Shown here piece by piece: positions 45,313 to 53,995 of a DNA stretch of 64,000 bases (its first letter is position 1; the number at the start of each line of letters is the position of its first letter). The position numbers and the translations under genes are program-made. The notes below the pieces were generated by a model that had not been told where the DNA came from, searched no databases, and saw only the letters and a program-made list of their open reading frames with translations. The stretch comes from UBA11872 sp965198285 (GTDB lineage Bacteria; Chloroflexota; UBA11872): NCBI GenBank assembly GCA_965198285.1, contig OZ240251.1:3534001-3598000 (forward strand), read 5' to 3'.

Positions 45313-46536
45313 ATGTCGTCCAGCAATCGCGCGCTGCTGATGCGCGATGGATACCTGGTCAAACGCGACGCGATCCCGCCGGACGACCTGGCGTCGATGC
45401 GGGAGACCTTTGAGACGCTGCTCGAGCGGCAGAAAGCCGTGTGGCGGCGCGAGCGCGGTCCCGACGATCCGCCGGGCGGTGCCTGGGACAGCTCACCGCA
45501 ACCGCGCCTGAGCAACACCGAGATCTTCATCGACGCCGACACCGCCTCGGCGGTGGAGTTCTGGGCGTCGGAGCCGATCCGCGGTCTCGCCGCCGAGCTG
45601 CTCCACGACGAGGACGCCGGGGTGTCGGCGATGCAGATGATGTGCAATCCCACCTACGACTACGGACCGGCGTCGTGGCACCGCGACATCCACCCCATCG
45701 ACATGGGACCCATGCGGCAGATGCAGGACAGCCTAGTTGAAGACGGGCCAAGCTACGTGCAGTGGAACATTCCGCTGTACGACGACAGCGTGTTCTGGGT
45801 CGTGCCGGGCAGCCACACGCGAATCAACAGCGAGGCCGAAAACCGCAGCCTGGAGCGCGATAGCCGAGCGCCGATTCCCGGCGGCAGGCAGGTCGAGCTG
45901 CGCGCGGGCGACGTGCTGGTCTACGTCAACTACCTGATGCACTGGGGCAGCCGCTACACGCGCGAGCCCAAGCGCCGCACCCTGCACGGCGGACACACCA
46001 TCTATCCGCGCTGGGTGAACCTGGACTTCACGCTGCATCTCTCAGTCGAGGCGCGCGATTGGTTCGAGCTCTGGGCGGCGCGCACGGAGGCGCTGCAGGG
46101 CCACACGGAGCGCGCGCTGCGGGCGGTGCTGGACCGCGACCGCCAGACGTACCTGGAGGCGCTGGAGGCGCTGCGACCCGGCGCGGGGCCAGCCACCAGG
46201 CTGCAAGTCTCGATATGGCTCTGCAAGGCCGCCATGCACATCCATAACCTCAGCCGGCCGGATTTGGCAAGCCTGCCGCTCGAGTTCCGCAGCCGCGCCG
46301 AAGCCAGCCACTCAATCTCACTCAACTGGGGTCCGGCGTTCGCCGAGCGGTTCACCACATCCGAGGCCGCCACGATCTGGCAAGGGTTCGGCGCCCTGGA
46401 CGACCAGCTCCGCGCTCCCGACGGCGAGGACTACGTGCCCGGCTATCAATCGGGTCCGATCCCCTACAACCTGGAGGGTATGCGCAGCGGCTTCAGCGTG
46501 GACGACTTCATCGCGAGCTGGGAGCACAGAGCGTAG
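45313..46536 (+). CDS. Phytanoyl-CoA dioxygenase (PhyH) family protein, long form
   Basis: About 407 residues. Fe(II)/2-oxoglutarate oxygenase fold. The HxD ligands lie in ASWHRDIHP (about 115-123) and the distal His in VYVNYLMHWGSRYTREPKRR (about 215-225), with the 2-oxoglutarate-binding Arg following. The C-terminal half (about 250-400) is an extension absent from the two shorter PhyH proteins in this window. The ATG at 45313 sits 8 nt after GGGGAG; ATG/GTG codons at 45304-45307 are alternatives. Substrate unknown; the family hydroxylates lipids, quorum molecules or small acids. Confidence 0.85.
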   Translation: MSSSNRALLMRDGYLVKRDAIPPDDLASMRETFETLLERQKAVWRRERGPDDPPGGAWDSSPQPRLSNTEIFIDADTASAVEFWASEPIRGLAAELLHDEDAGVSAMQMMCNPTYDYGPASWHRDIHPIDMGPMRQMQDSLVEDGPSYVQWNIPLYDDSVFWVVPGSHTRINSEAENRSLERDSRAPIPGGRQVELRAGDVLVYVNYLMHWGSRYTREPKRRTLHGGHTIYPRWVNLDFTLHLSVEARDWFELWAARTEALQGHTERALRAVLDRDRQTYLEALEALRPGAGPATRLQVSIWLCKAAMHIHNLSRPDLASLPLEFRSRAEASHSISLNWGPAFAERFTTSEAATIWQGFGALDDQLRAPDGEDYVPGYQSGPIPYNLEGMRSGFSVDDFIASWEHRA

Positions 46537-46593
46537 ACCGAGCGCAGCGCGCTCCGTCCCCGCGCAGGCCACTGCCTTCGCAGCCTTTCGTGA

Positions 46594-46878
46594 CGCTGGC
46601 CGCTGCCTCCTCCAAGACTTAGCCAGCTACCACGAGCCCAACGCGCACCGGACCAAACAGACCCTCATCCGGCCGCCCCTCGAACTCCTGGGTTGGACGC
46701 GCTCTGATTCCAGGTGTACGGGCACCGTGTTGACGACGCGAGCCACGTGCTGAAGACCTTTCCCGTCGTCAAGCGACAGGATCACGCGAAATGCGGCCGC
46801 GCCCGCACCAAAGACCTTATCCTTGTCTATATGAACGCCCTCGCAGCCGGCGACACCGACACCCGAATGGCGGTCTAG
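46594..46878 (+). pseudogene. Internally deleted restriction/methylase (Eco57I-type) remnant
   Basis: Two fragments of one family are juxtaposed. In one frame, LASYHEPNAHRTKQTLIRPP followed by LELLGW (about 46620-46700) resembles the N-terminal region of type IIG restriction-methylases. In another, starting about 46694, LDAL, a stop (TGA), then FQVYGHRVDDASHVLKTFPV and ARTKDLILVYMNALAAGD (to TAG at 46876-46878) matches their C-terminal end. The catalytic methylase middle is missing, so the gene is dead. It is the only recognisable content between 46537 and 46884. Confidence 0.6.
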
Positions 46879-46884
46879 AGACCA

Positions 46885-47253
46885 ATGCGCGTTGTCGAAG
46901 ACCCGCTCAACCGGGAAACCATCCAAGCCATCACCCAACTCATCGTCGAGCGCTTCGAGCCGGAACAGGTCATCCTCTTCGGCAGCTGCGCACGCGGCGA
47001 AGAGGACGAAAACAGCGACCTGGACCTGATGGTGGTGCTGCGCCCCGGCCAGGAACCGCCCCGCCAGGGCAACCCCATCCACGCGGCCATATCCGAAAGG
47101 TTCGTGCTCCCCGTGGACCTGCTAATCCGTTCCTACGAGACATTCGCCACCTACCGCCCCAACCCCAACTCCATGCTCAGCCGCATGCTGGAAGACTCGG
47201 AAATCCTGTATGACCGGCAGGCTGCACTCGGAGTAGCTCTATCGCCGAAGTGA
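46885..47253 (+). CDS. MNT-type nucleotidyltransferase (possible antitoxin-like)
   Basis: 122 residues. The Pol-beta-type motif ILFGSCARGEEDENSDLDLM (about 30-49) supplies the G-S and D-x-D residues for nucleotidyl transfer. This compact class is the MNT half of HEPN/MNT toxin-antitoxin pairs. No HEPN gene is adjacent: upstream is the restriction remnant, downstream the interrupted TcmP on the other strand. It may be an orphaned half-system. Confidence 0.8.
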   Translation: MRVVEDPLNRETIQAITQLIVERFEPEQVILFGSCARGEEDENSDLDLMVVLRPGQEPPRQGNPIHAAISERFVLPVDLLIRSYETFATYRPNPNSMLSRMLEDSEILYDRQAALGVALSPK

Positions 47254-47279
47254 CGGAGGCTCGGCCGACTAACCGAACG

Positions 47280-48122
47280 CTATAGGCGCTTAAGGATGTG
47301 CCCTGCAATCCGCACCGCGATATCCGAACCGCTTGCATTTCCCGCCGCGAAAAAGAGTTCGAACATCGGCGAATTCTTTGAGTTTCTGAGTGTCCGGCTT
47401 GTTGGCGCGACCTTTGCAAAAACTGTTTCGAGCCGATTCCAGTAGCAGACAGCGATCTGCGCGCTCCCAGATGCTCTTTCCAAGCTCGGCGTCGTTGGGA
47501 AGAGCGATAACTGCGCCGGCTCTTGATAGACGCCCTCCCAGTGCTCGCGACCACCGAAGATTCTGTCGAGTTGCGCCTACAGCGACGTCGGAGGACTGCT
47601 GCCTCTTGGCATCATGCGGGCTATTGCGCCCAAGGGAAACAAAATCCAGCAGTCGATTTTGTTGGTGTGGGCGATTGCGGCCACGGTGTCCCAAGAGACT
47701 TGCGTCGCGAACGGGTCAAGAAAAACTACGGCTCGGTCAAACTGGCCCATGCTCTCGCAGAATGTCGGAAGAGCGTTATTCGCGTCCTTGGAGATAACCT
47801 CAATGCGCCTCGCCCTGTGCCTACGCGCCAATTCATCGAGAGATTGGCTACGCTTGTCGTCTTTCTCGATGAAGACGAACCTATCAAAGGGACGATCTCG
47901 GACGCTCAGAGCTATGGTGGTTGAGTCGTGCAGTAGTTCTGTGAAGTCTTCATAATCTTCCGATGCGTACGACGAACCCGGCCGCCAATACCCTTCGCCC
48001 GCAAAGGCGTCGACGTAGATGAGTTGAAACGGCTGGTCTTTGAGAGCAATTGTATAGGCGTCGAGATACGCGCCGATGATCGTCAGCTTCTCTTGAGTCC
48101 AGGGGCCGCCGAAGGAATCCAC
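47280..48122 (-). pseudogene. tcmP: Three-Cys-motif partner protein TcmP, interrupted by an in-frame TAG
   Basis: Reading from ATG 48122 (MDSFGGPWTQEKLTIIGAYL) through 47280 gives about 280 codons in a single frame. The N-terminal block has DAFAGEGYWRPG and the VVFLDPFATQVSWDTVAAIA strand. The frame contains a TAG at 47577-47579. Beyond it the same frame continues AQLDRIFGGREHWEGVYQEP and later KNSPMFELFFAAGNASGSDI, the normal TcmP tail. Hence one nonsense codon, probably from a TGG Trp codon, splits an otherwise intact gene. It lies 6 bp after the Gp37/Gp68 gene, its usual partner. Confidence 0.85.
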
Positions 48123-48128
48123 AGGGCG

Positions 48129-48881
48129 TTAGGCGGAAATGGGCATTTGCCGCCAGTACTCACCGTCAATGGTGGCTGCGTCCCCGCCGCGCTTGTTCCG
48201 AACGCCCCCAAGCTGCTTGAGAAAGAACGCCACGCCAGCCTTCGTCGATTGATTGCGCAGGTCCCGAGCCCAATCCAGGTCCATCGGCCTCGCGCTGACC
48301 CCACTCTCGCCGCCGACGATCACCCACTGCAACGCGCCGCTTTCCAGCCACTCGGTGAGTTTCAGGGGCTCCAGCAGCGGCTCCGCGGACACGAACCGCA
48401 CGGGGGCTGGCAGGCGCGCCAGCACCGTCAGCCGGGGCGCGTACTTCTGACTCTCGACCGATGTCCCAATCCACACATTCGGAGGCCAGCCCTCCGGAAA
48501 GTGCTCACCGTAGGCCTCCCACCAGCCCACGGCGCGCCCCGGCCGCTTGGTTAGCACCTGGAATACGTGCCCCCGCTTGGCAGCCGCCTCTTGCATGACC
48601 GAAAACGCCTCGAATATGAACTCGAACGGCACGCGTTGATGGAACAGGTCGGCCATGCTGTTGACGAAGACCAGCCTGGGCTTCTTCCACGACAGCGGCG
48701 TCCGCAGCCGCTCGGGCAGAAGCTGGACGTCTTCGGGAGTCGTCGCGTAGCCGGTGACTCCCATGGCCCTGAGCCTCGGGTAGAGCGCGAACATGTAGCA
48801 GTGGTCGCATCCCGGCGAAACGCGCGTGCACCCCGTCACCGGGTTCCACGTCTCGTCGGTCCACTCAATCGCCGAGGGCAT
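48129..48881 (-). CDS. Phage Gp37/Gp68-type three-Cys-motif protein (DUF5131, radical-SAM-like)
   Basis: 250 residues. N-terminus SAIEWTDETWNPVTGCTRVS and then PGCDHCYM give three Cys at about 18, 25 and 28, the three-Cys motif thought to hold an Fe-S cluster. Conserved FVNSMADLFH, QVLTKRP, WIGTSVES and FVSAEPLLEPL motifs follow, then VIVGGESGVSARPMDLDWAR. Typical of the family mobile with phages and defence or modification islands. Co-directional with its partner TcmP directly downstream, which is interrupted, so the pair may no longer work. Confidence 0.9.
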   Translation of the reverse strand: MPSAIEWTDETWNPVTGCTRVSPGCDHCYMFALYPRLRAMGVTGYATTPEDVQLLPERLRTPLSWKKPRLVFVNSMADLFHQRVPFEFIFEAFSVMQEAAAKRGHVFQVLTKRPGRAVGWWEAYGEHFPEGWPPNVWIGTSVESQKYAPRLTVLARLPAPVRFVSAEPLLEPLKLTEWLESGALQWVIVGGESGVSARPMDLDWARDLRNQSTKAGVAFFLKQLGGVRNKRGGDAATIDGEYWRQMPISA

Positions 48882-49093
48882 CTCGATCGTTCCCCGCGCA
48901 ACGCGCGACGACCTGGCCGCCCGGGAGTTAAGGCAAGTGTACCCGTGTAAAGCCCTGACTCACTCAGCTGTGCCTCTTTGGCCGGGCGACCTGGGCCACC
49001 AAACCATCGACGACCACTTCGCCCTCTACGTCGAGACACTCCGTCGGTCGCATCGAACCGCGCCGCCATTCGATCGAAGTGGCGGGCGTGGCC

Positions 49094-49119
49094 GGCGGCA
49101 CCAAAATTAGGGTGCCGCC
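49094..49119. terminator. Perfect 9-bp GC hairpin
   Basis: GGCGGCACC (49094-49102) and GGTGCCGCC (49111-49119) around an 8-nt A-rich loop, 45 bp beyond the end of the coiled-coil gene. No T-run. Possible factor-dependent terminator; the rest of 48882-49164 shows nothing else. Confidence 0.45.
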
Positions 49120-49164
49120 CGCGCCTTACTCGTTTGCTCGCGTAGCGTCCTGTGTGATCCCTGA

Positions 49165-49449
49165 TCAGCCGCCGACGGCAGGACCGAAGGCTTGATTGAC
49201 GGCAATCGCAACGCCGGCCGCGGCGGCCGCCGCGCCCACAACAAGGCCGGCAATCCACTTGATCAGCCGCGCCTCACGCGCGTGCAGGTCGGCCTTCATC
49301 TGGCCAAGGTCAGTCTTCCACTCCGACCGCATTACCTGGATATCGGCTCGCAGCGAGTGAATGTCGGCTTTGGTCGCGAACGTCGGCAGGGTGGCCTCGA
49401 TGGCCGTTAATCGTCGCTCGATGTCAAGCGCGGGCAGATCGACCGTCAT
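49165..49449 (-). CDS. Small coiled-coil membrane protein (94 aa)
   Basis: 94 residues: an amphipathic coiled coil (RRLTAIEATLPTFATKADIH onward, about 12-62) then a C-terminal membrane helix (WIAGLVVGAAAAAAGVAIAV, about 65-84). The layout resembles DUF1640 or phage-associated small coiled-coil proteins. Function unknown; often found in mobile regions. Confidence 0.6.
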   Translation of the reverse strand: MTVDLPALDIERRLTAIEATLPTFATKADIHSLRADIQVMRSEWKTDLGQMKADLHAREARLIKWIAGLVVGAAAAAAGVAIAVNQAFGPAVGG

Positions 49450-49810
49450 CGGTTTCCGCTTGAGCCGGTTCCGGTTCGGCTCTGGACCAGTTCTGGCACG
49501 TGGGCGCCCCTTCGCTGTGACGGCTAACCAGCCGACCGGATCTCAATCGTCCCCGCTGCACTCACCGGGGCCGCCCCTTTGATGCTAGCTGACTCGGCCC
49601 ACTTCGAAGTCCGCCGAGAGGCCGGGGTTGGGGTCGTCGCTGGTTTCGCGCCTTTGCCAGGCAGCCAGGTGGCTCAGGCAGCGGGCAGCCTGAGACCAGC
49701 GGTCACCGATGCTACGCCCAAGCCGTCGAACCACCCCGCTGCAACAACCCCATCCGCCGCCTCTATGACTTGACACACGACACTTAAGTAACCACTATCT
49801 GTGTACTGCC

Positions 49811-49857
49811 CCGGCCGAATCGCCGGCCGGACGTGAAGCCCCCAATTCGGGGGCTTC
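49811..49857 (+). promoter_or_regulatory. Tandem hairpins in the leader of NYN gene 1
   Basis: Hairpin 1: CCGGCC (49811-49816) with GGCCGG (49825-49830). Hairpin 2: GAAGCCCCC (49835-49843) with GGGGGCTTC (49849-49857), then CGCATATTTT. The second is terminator-like and ends 42 bp before the GTG at 49900, so it could attenuate transcription into the gene. The rest of the 49450-49899 interval shows no supported gene. Confidence 0.6.
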
Positions 49858-49899
49858 GCATATTTTGGGATTGACGGGCGGTCTGCGTGAGGGACGCCC

Positions 49900-50538
49900 G
49901 TGGCAACGGTCAACGTGTACATCGACGGCCTCAACTTGTACTACGGCGCGTTGCGCAACAGCCCGTACCGCTGGCTAGATCTCAGAAAGCTGAGCCGCGG
50001 ACTGCTGAAGGCCAGCGACGAGGTCCAGCGAATTCGCTACTTCACCGCGTTGGTGGACGATCCCGCCGACCCGACCGTTGGCCAGCGGCAAAAGAGCTAT
50101 ATCCGGGCCCTTCGCTCCATCCCCGGCCTGACCATCCACTACGGGTCATTCGTTACGCATGCCAGGACCATGCCGCGCACGGATGGCGCCGGGCTCGTGG
50201 AGGTATTCCGGACGGACGAGAAAGGGTCGGACGTCAACCTGGCCTCCCACCTGCTGCTGGACTCCTGCGCCCGCGACTTTGAGAAAGCGCTGGTCGTATC
50301 GAACGACAGCGATCTCGCGTTTCCCGTCCGTGCCGTGCGGGAACGCTTTGGCCTTGGCATCGGCGTATCGTGTCCAGTGGTCCAGCGTGGACGTCGGCCG
50401 GCGTGGCTGCTCGTAGACGCGGCTGACTTCAAGTCCCACATCACCCGCAAGCGCCGCAAGCTGCTCCGCCAAAGCCAGTTTCCCAATACCGTCATCGACC
50501 TGACCGGCCGCCCGATTCGCAAGCCGACCAGCTGGTAG
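49900..50538 (+). CDS. NYN-domain nuclease (DUF88/LabA-like), copy 1
   Basis: 212 residues of PIN-like NYN fold. Acidic active site visible: VYIDGLNLYYG (Asp about 8), EKGSDVNLASHLLLD (Asp about 110) and VVSNDSDLAFPV (Asp about 135). Likely a metal-dependent RNase. GTG start behind GAGGGA. C-terminal basic tail (KRRKLLRQ). Downstream of two hairpins; no evident partner gene. A second, divergent NYN gene lies at 55612. Confidence 0.85.
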   Translation: MATVNVYIDGLNLYYGALRNSPYRWLDLRKLSRGLLKASDEVQRIRYFTALVDDPADPTVGQRQKSYIRALRSIPGLTIHYGSFVTHARTMPRTDGAGLVEVFRTDEKGSDVNLASHLLLDSCARDFEKALVVSNDSDLAFPVRAVRERFGLGIGVSCPVVQRGRRPAWLLVDAADFKSHITRKRRKLLRQSQFPNTVIDLTGRPIRKPTSW

Positions 50539-50607
50539 CCGCGTGGCTCCAGCGCCACCGTTCCGCCAGCCAGGGCCGGCGGGTCGCGGACTGTTCAGGC
50601 CGAGGGG

Positions 50608-51477
50608 TTAGCCGACGAGGGCCTTCTCCCGCTTGACCTGCTCATTCTCTTCCAGCCAGACCTTCAGCGGCACATCCGCGTCGGAAGGTGACGAACGGCC
50701 GTGCTCGTTGGTGGAGTGGCCCATCATCTGCTTGAGGATGGGGTGCGACTCGTCATACCAGTCCTGCGGGAACTCCATGTCGTCACGCGTACGGATCCAG
50801 CGATAGCCGTAGCCGTAGAACAGGACCCGTCGGGTCACGTCCGAGAAGTTTGGCGTGGCGGCGTGCCAGATACGACGGTCAAAGATGACGGCGGTGCCGG
50901 CCTTGACCTTTACCGGGATGGCGCCTTCTGGCTGGACCTCGCCCTCGCCGGGCTCGGGGAGGGTGTTGGACAGCTGGCTTCCGGGAACGACCCAGAAGTT
51001 GCCCATGCCTTCATTGCTGACGTCGGTGAGGAAGTAGCCGACCTTCAGCGAAATGCGGGGACGCGGGTTGGTTTCCATGTCGCGGTTCATCTGGCCGGAG
51101 TCCTGGTGCCAGCCCCAGGCGCGCGCGTGCGGCTCGTAGGTGCCGGGTTCTTTGCCGGAGACGGCCAGGTGGGTGTGGTAGAGGTAGATGTTCCAGCCCA
51201 GGATGCCCCAGACCTTGGGCAGCAGGCGCTCGTAGGCGACCATGTCGAAGAACGAGCGGTCGAGCTCTATGAAGCCCAGCTTGTTGATCCGCTGGGTAAT
51301 CGTCTTGTCCGTGCGCCCGCCTTCCAGCACGCCGCTCTCGTAGAGGTCGTCGATGGTCTCGATCAACGATTCCCGCAGGTCCTCGGGAACGGCGCCTTCG
51401 ACGACCAGAAAGCCGTCGCGGTCAAAGGCCTCGCGCTCGTCGTCGGTCAGGGCGTATTGCAGACTACTGGGATCCAT
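50608..51477 (-). CDS. Phytanoyl-CoA dioxygenase (PhyH) family protein
   Basis: 289 residues. Fe ligands: GWHQDSGQMNRD (His and Asp about 130-132) and RRIWHAATPNFSD (distal His about 215), with the 2-oxoglutarate Arg in TRRVLFYGYGYRW. An N-terminal FDRDGFLVVEG strand is typical. Cytoplasmic non-haem iron oxygenase; substrate unknown. The ATG at 51477 is chosen because the in-frame sequence upstream is non-conserved. Confidence 0.88.
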   Translation of the reverse strand: MDPSSLQYALTDDEREAFDRDGFLVVEGAVPEDLRESLIETIDDLYESGVLEGGRTDKTITQRINKLGFIELDRSFFDMVAYERLLPKVWGILGWNIYLYHTHLAVSGKEPGTYEPHARAWGWHQDSGQMNRDMETNPRPRISLKVGYFLTDVSNEGMGNFWVVPGSQLSNTLPEPGEGEVQPEGAIPVKVKAGTAVIFDRRIWHAATPNFSDVTRRVLFYGYGYRWIRTRDDMEFPQDWYDESHPILKQMMGHSTNEHGRSSPSDADVPLKVWLEENEQVKREKALVG

Positions 51478-51580
51478 AACCAGCCTCGATCCGTCCGTGT
51501 GCGGCGCTTCAGTATAGAAATAGAAGCGTCGCACGGTCACCCCACGCGTGGGTTCGGCGCCCTCCGCCGCCGCCAGCCGG

Positions 51581-52045
51581 TCAGGACGGCTGCGAAATTG
51601 TGACGGCCCACTCGCCTTCGGCGCGCTCGACGGTGAGGACAAAGCGCCCGGCCGTGGTCACCTGGCCGGAGGCTGCGCCCTGGCGGTTCAGCGGCGGGAT
51701 GATGCTGACCGGGGCTATCGGGTCGGCCTGTGGGTCGTCCAGCGCGCGCAGAAACGCGCTGAAGGGTTCGGCGATACCGTCGTACTGGGCGTGCACGATG
51801 ACCAAGCCCTGGCGCAGGCCGAAGGCTTCGGTTTGGCCACGTCGCAGGCCGTCGAAGCTGATTGGGCCCTTAATGGGCGTGACCGCGGGCGCGGGCTGCG
51901 ACTCGTTCGCGCGCGGCTCGTCAGCGATGAGCGCAGCGAGCACCGACGACTGTCCGGCGGGTACCACGCCCGCAACCATCAAGACGACAACGATGCCGAG
52001 CGCAAGGAGCGCAGCTCCGAGGAGATACGAGTGCGTTCGCAGCAT
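51581..52045 (-). CDS. Membrane-anchored hypothetical protein
   Basis: 154 residues with an N-terminal membrane helix (LLGAALLALGIVVVLMVAGV, about 8-27), then an extracytoplasmic domain of mixed alpha/beta character (SFDGLRRGQTEAFGLRQGLV) and a C-terminal beta segment. It has its own start at 52045 even though an open frame runs on upstream through the neighbouring gene. No family recognised. Divergent from the NADH dehydrogenase gene. Confidence 0.65.
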   Translation of the reverse strand: MLRTHSYLLGAALLALGIVVVLMVAGVVPAGQSSVLAALIADEPRANESQPAPAVTPIKGPISFDGLRRGQTEAFGLRQGLVIVHAQYDGIAEPFSAFLRALDDPQADPIAPVSIIPPLNRQGAASGQVTTAGRFVLTVERAEGEWAVTISQPS

Positions 52046-52198
52046 GGCCGGAGCGTGCGACGGGGAGCCGGGATACGTCAACGGGTAAGCGGTCGGGGCG
52101 AGAGCTGGCGCTGAGCGGGGCCGGCGGGCGGCGAGGGATTCGTCAGCATCCGCTCGGCGCTGCCACAATCGTCTGAAGCCCGCAGCGGGACGCGCGGA

Positions 52199-53995
52199 AT
52201 GCGATTCATAGCCTCGGTCGCTCGTCGCGAGGTGCTGTTCGGCGCGCTGGCCGGGTTGTTTGCCGGGGTCGTGTTTGCGCTGGCGATGCAGGCCGAGGAC
52301 ATGCGCGTGGAGGTGACCGGACTGGCCGGCGCGTCCACATCCGGGGGCGGACTGGTCGTGCACCTGGTGCTGGCAACCCTGATCGGCGCGGGCGTGGGCC
52401 TGCAGTACCGGCACGAGCCTGGGAGCTACGCCGCGCAGATCACGCTGGGCGTCACCTTTGGCCTGCTGGGCTGGATCCTGGGGCCGTTGACAATCCGCCC
52501 GCTGGCGGAAGGGCAGGTTCCCGACTGGTCCATCGCGGTGGCGTCGGCCGGATTTCCCAGCCTGATGGGGCACATGCTGTACGGGGCGCTGACCATCGGC
52601 GGCCTGTACCTGGCGGTGGACCGGTGGGGCGGCGGACGGATGCTGGCCCGGGCGGGCGAGCGCCCGGAAATTCAGGTGCAGCGCATTGTGGTGCTGGGCG
52701 GCGGGTTCGGCGGGATGAGCGCGGCGCAGACGCTGGAGCGGATGACCCGGCGGCGGCGGGACCTGGACGTCACGCTGGTCAGCCAGAGCAACTTCCTGCT
52801 GTTCACGCCGATGCTGGCGGAGGTGGCTTCGAGCGCGCTGGAAGCGCAGCACATCGCGGCGCCGATTCGGGCAGCGTGTCCGTATACCGACTTCATCCAC
52901 GGCGACGTGGAGCGGATCGACACCGAGCAGCGGCAGGTGACGGTGCGCAGTCGCCGCTCGACGACGCCGCAGGTGGTGTCCTACGACCACCTGGTGCTGG
53001 CGATGGGCTCGGTGCCGAACTTCTATGGGCTGCCGGGTCTGGCGGAGCACGCGATCACGCTGAAGACGTTGGAAGACGCCGTCGGATTGCGGCATCGAGT
53101 GCTCTCGCTGTTGGAGCGCGCCGACCATGAGACGGACACCGAGGAACGTCAGCGGCTGCTGACGTTCGTGGTGGCCGGCGGCGGCTTCGCCGGCGCGGAG
53201 ACGATCGCCGAACTCTTTGACCTGGTGTCGAGCGTGCGGCGGTATTACCAGAACCTGGAGCCCGGCGACGCGCGCTTTGTGCTGGTTCACTCGCGCGACC
53301 GCATCCTGCCGGAACTGAGCGCGGACCTGGGCGCCTACGCCCTGGAGAAGCTGAGCGCTCGCGGGATCGAGTTTCGGCTGGGCTGCCGGGTCTCGGCGGC
53401 GGCCGAAGGCTCGGTAACGCTGGACGACGAAACGACGATCCCGTGCGAGACGTTCGTCTGGACCGCGGGGAACCAGCCAAACCCGATTCTGCGCGACCTG
53501 GGCTGTGCAAAGAATCGGGCTGGGCAGGTGGTGGTGGACGCCACGCTGCGCGCGCCCGACACATTGGGGATCTGGGCCGTGGGCGACGGGGCGCAGATTC
53601 CAGATATCACCAACGAAGGCAGCCCCTGCCCGCCGACAGCGCAGCACGCGCTGCGCCAGGGCAAGCGCGTGGCGCAGAACATCCTGGCGACGATCGACGG
53701 CCGCCCGTTGAAGCCGTTCCGCTATCGAGCGAGCGGGTCGCTGGTGGGCCTGGGGCACCGCACGGCGGCGGCGGAGATTCGGGGCCGCAAATTCTCCGGG
53801 TTGCTGGCCTGGTTCATGTGGCGAACGATTTACCTCAGCAAGCTGCCGGGGCTGGAGCGCAAGTCGCGGGTGGCGCTGGACTGGGCGCTGGACCTGGTGT
53901 TCCCGCGCGACATCGTGCTGACCGCGGCGGCCGACGGGCGGTTTGGACCCGACGACCCCGCGCCTTCAGCCGGTGGCCGGGAGCGCGAGACGTGA
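52199..53995 (+). CDS. Type II NADH dehydrogenase with N-terminal four-helix membrane module
   Basis: 598 residues. Residues about 10-140 form a four-helix membrane module with H in GLVVHLVLATLIGAG (about 55), G-P-L-T (about 96-99) and SLMGHMLYGALTIGG (H about 125). The rest is an NDH-2/flavoprotein: FAD site VVLGGGFGGMSAAQTLE (about 165-180), second dinucleotide site FVVAGGGFAGAETIAE and a late FAD strand GIWAVGDGAQIP. It would pass electrons from NADH to quinone; the fusion anchors it in the membrane. The next gene starts inside its stop codon (GTGA overlap), so they are translationally coupled. Confidence 0.88.
   Translation: MRFIASVARREVLFGALAGLFAGVVFALAMQAEDMRVEVTGLAGASTSGGGLVVHLVLATLIGAGVGLQYRHEPGSYAAQITLGVTFGLLGWILGPLTIRPLAEGQVPDWSIAVASAGFPSLMGHMLYGALTIGGLYLAVDRWGGGRMLARAGERPEIQVQRIVVLGGGFGGMSAAQTLERMTRRRRDLDVTLVSQSNFLLFTPMLAEVASSALEAQHIAAPIRAACPYTDFIHGDVERIDTEQRQVTVRSRRSTTPQVVSYDHLVLAMGSVPNFYGLPGLAEHAITLKTLEDAVGLRHRVLSLLERADHETDTEERQRLLTFVVAGGGFAGAETIAELFDLVSSVRRYYQNLEPGDARFVLVHSRDRILPELSADLGAYALEKLSARGIEFRLGCRVSAAAEGSVTLDDETTIPCETFVWTAGNQPNPILRDLGCAKNRAGQVVVDATLRAPDTLGIWAVGDGAQIPDITNEGSPCPPTAQHALRQGKRVAQNILATIDGRPLKPFRYRASGSLVGLGHRTAAAEIRGRKFSGLLAWFMWRTIYLSKLPGLERKSRVALDWALDLVFPRDIVLTAAADGRFGPDDPAPSAGGRERET

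Noticed and set aside
52046..53758. Long minus-strand extension of the hypothetical protein at 51581
   Set aside because: It runs antisense over the NADH dehydrogenase gene; only the part from the internal ATG at 52045 has a membrane helix and sensible composition.
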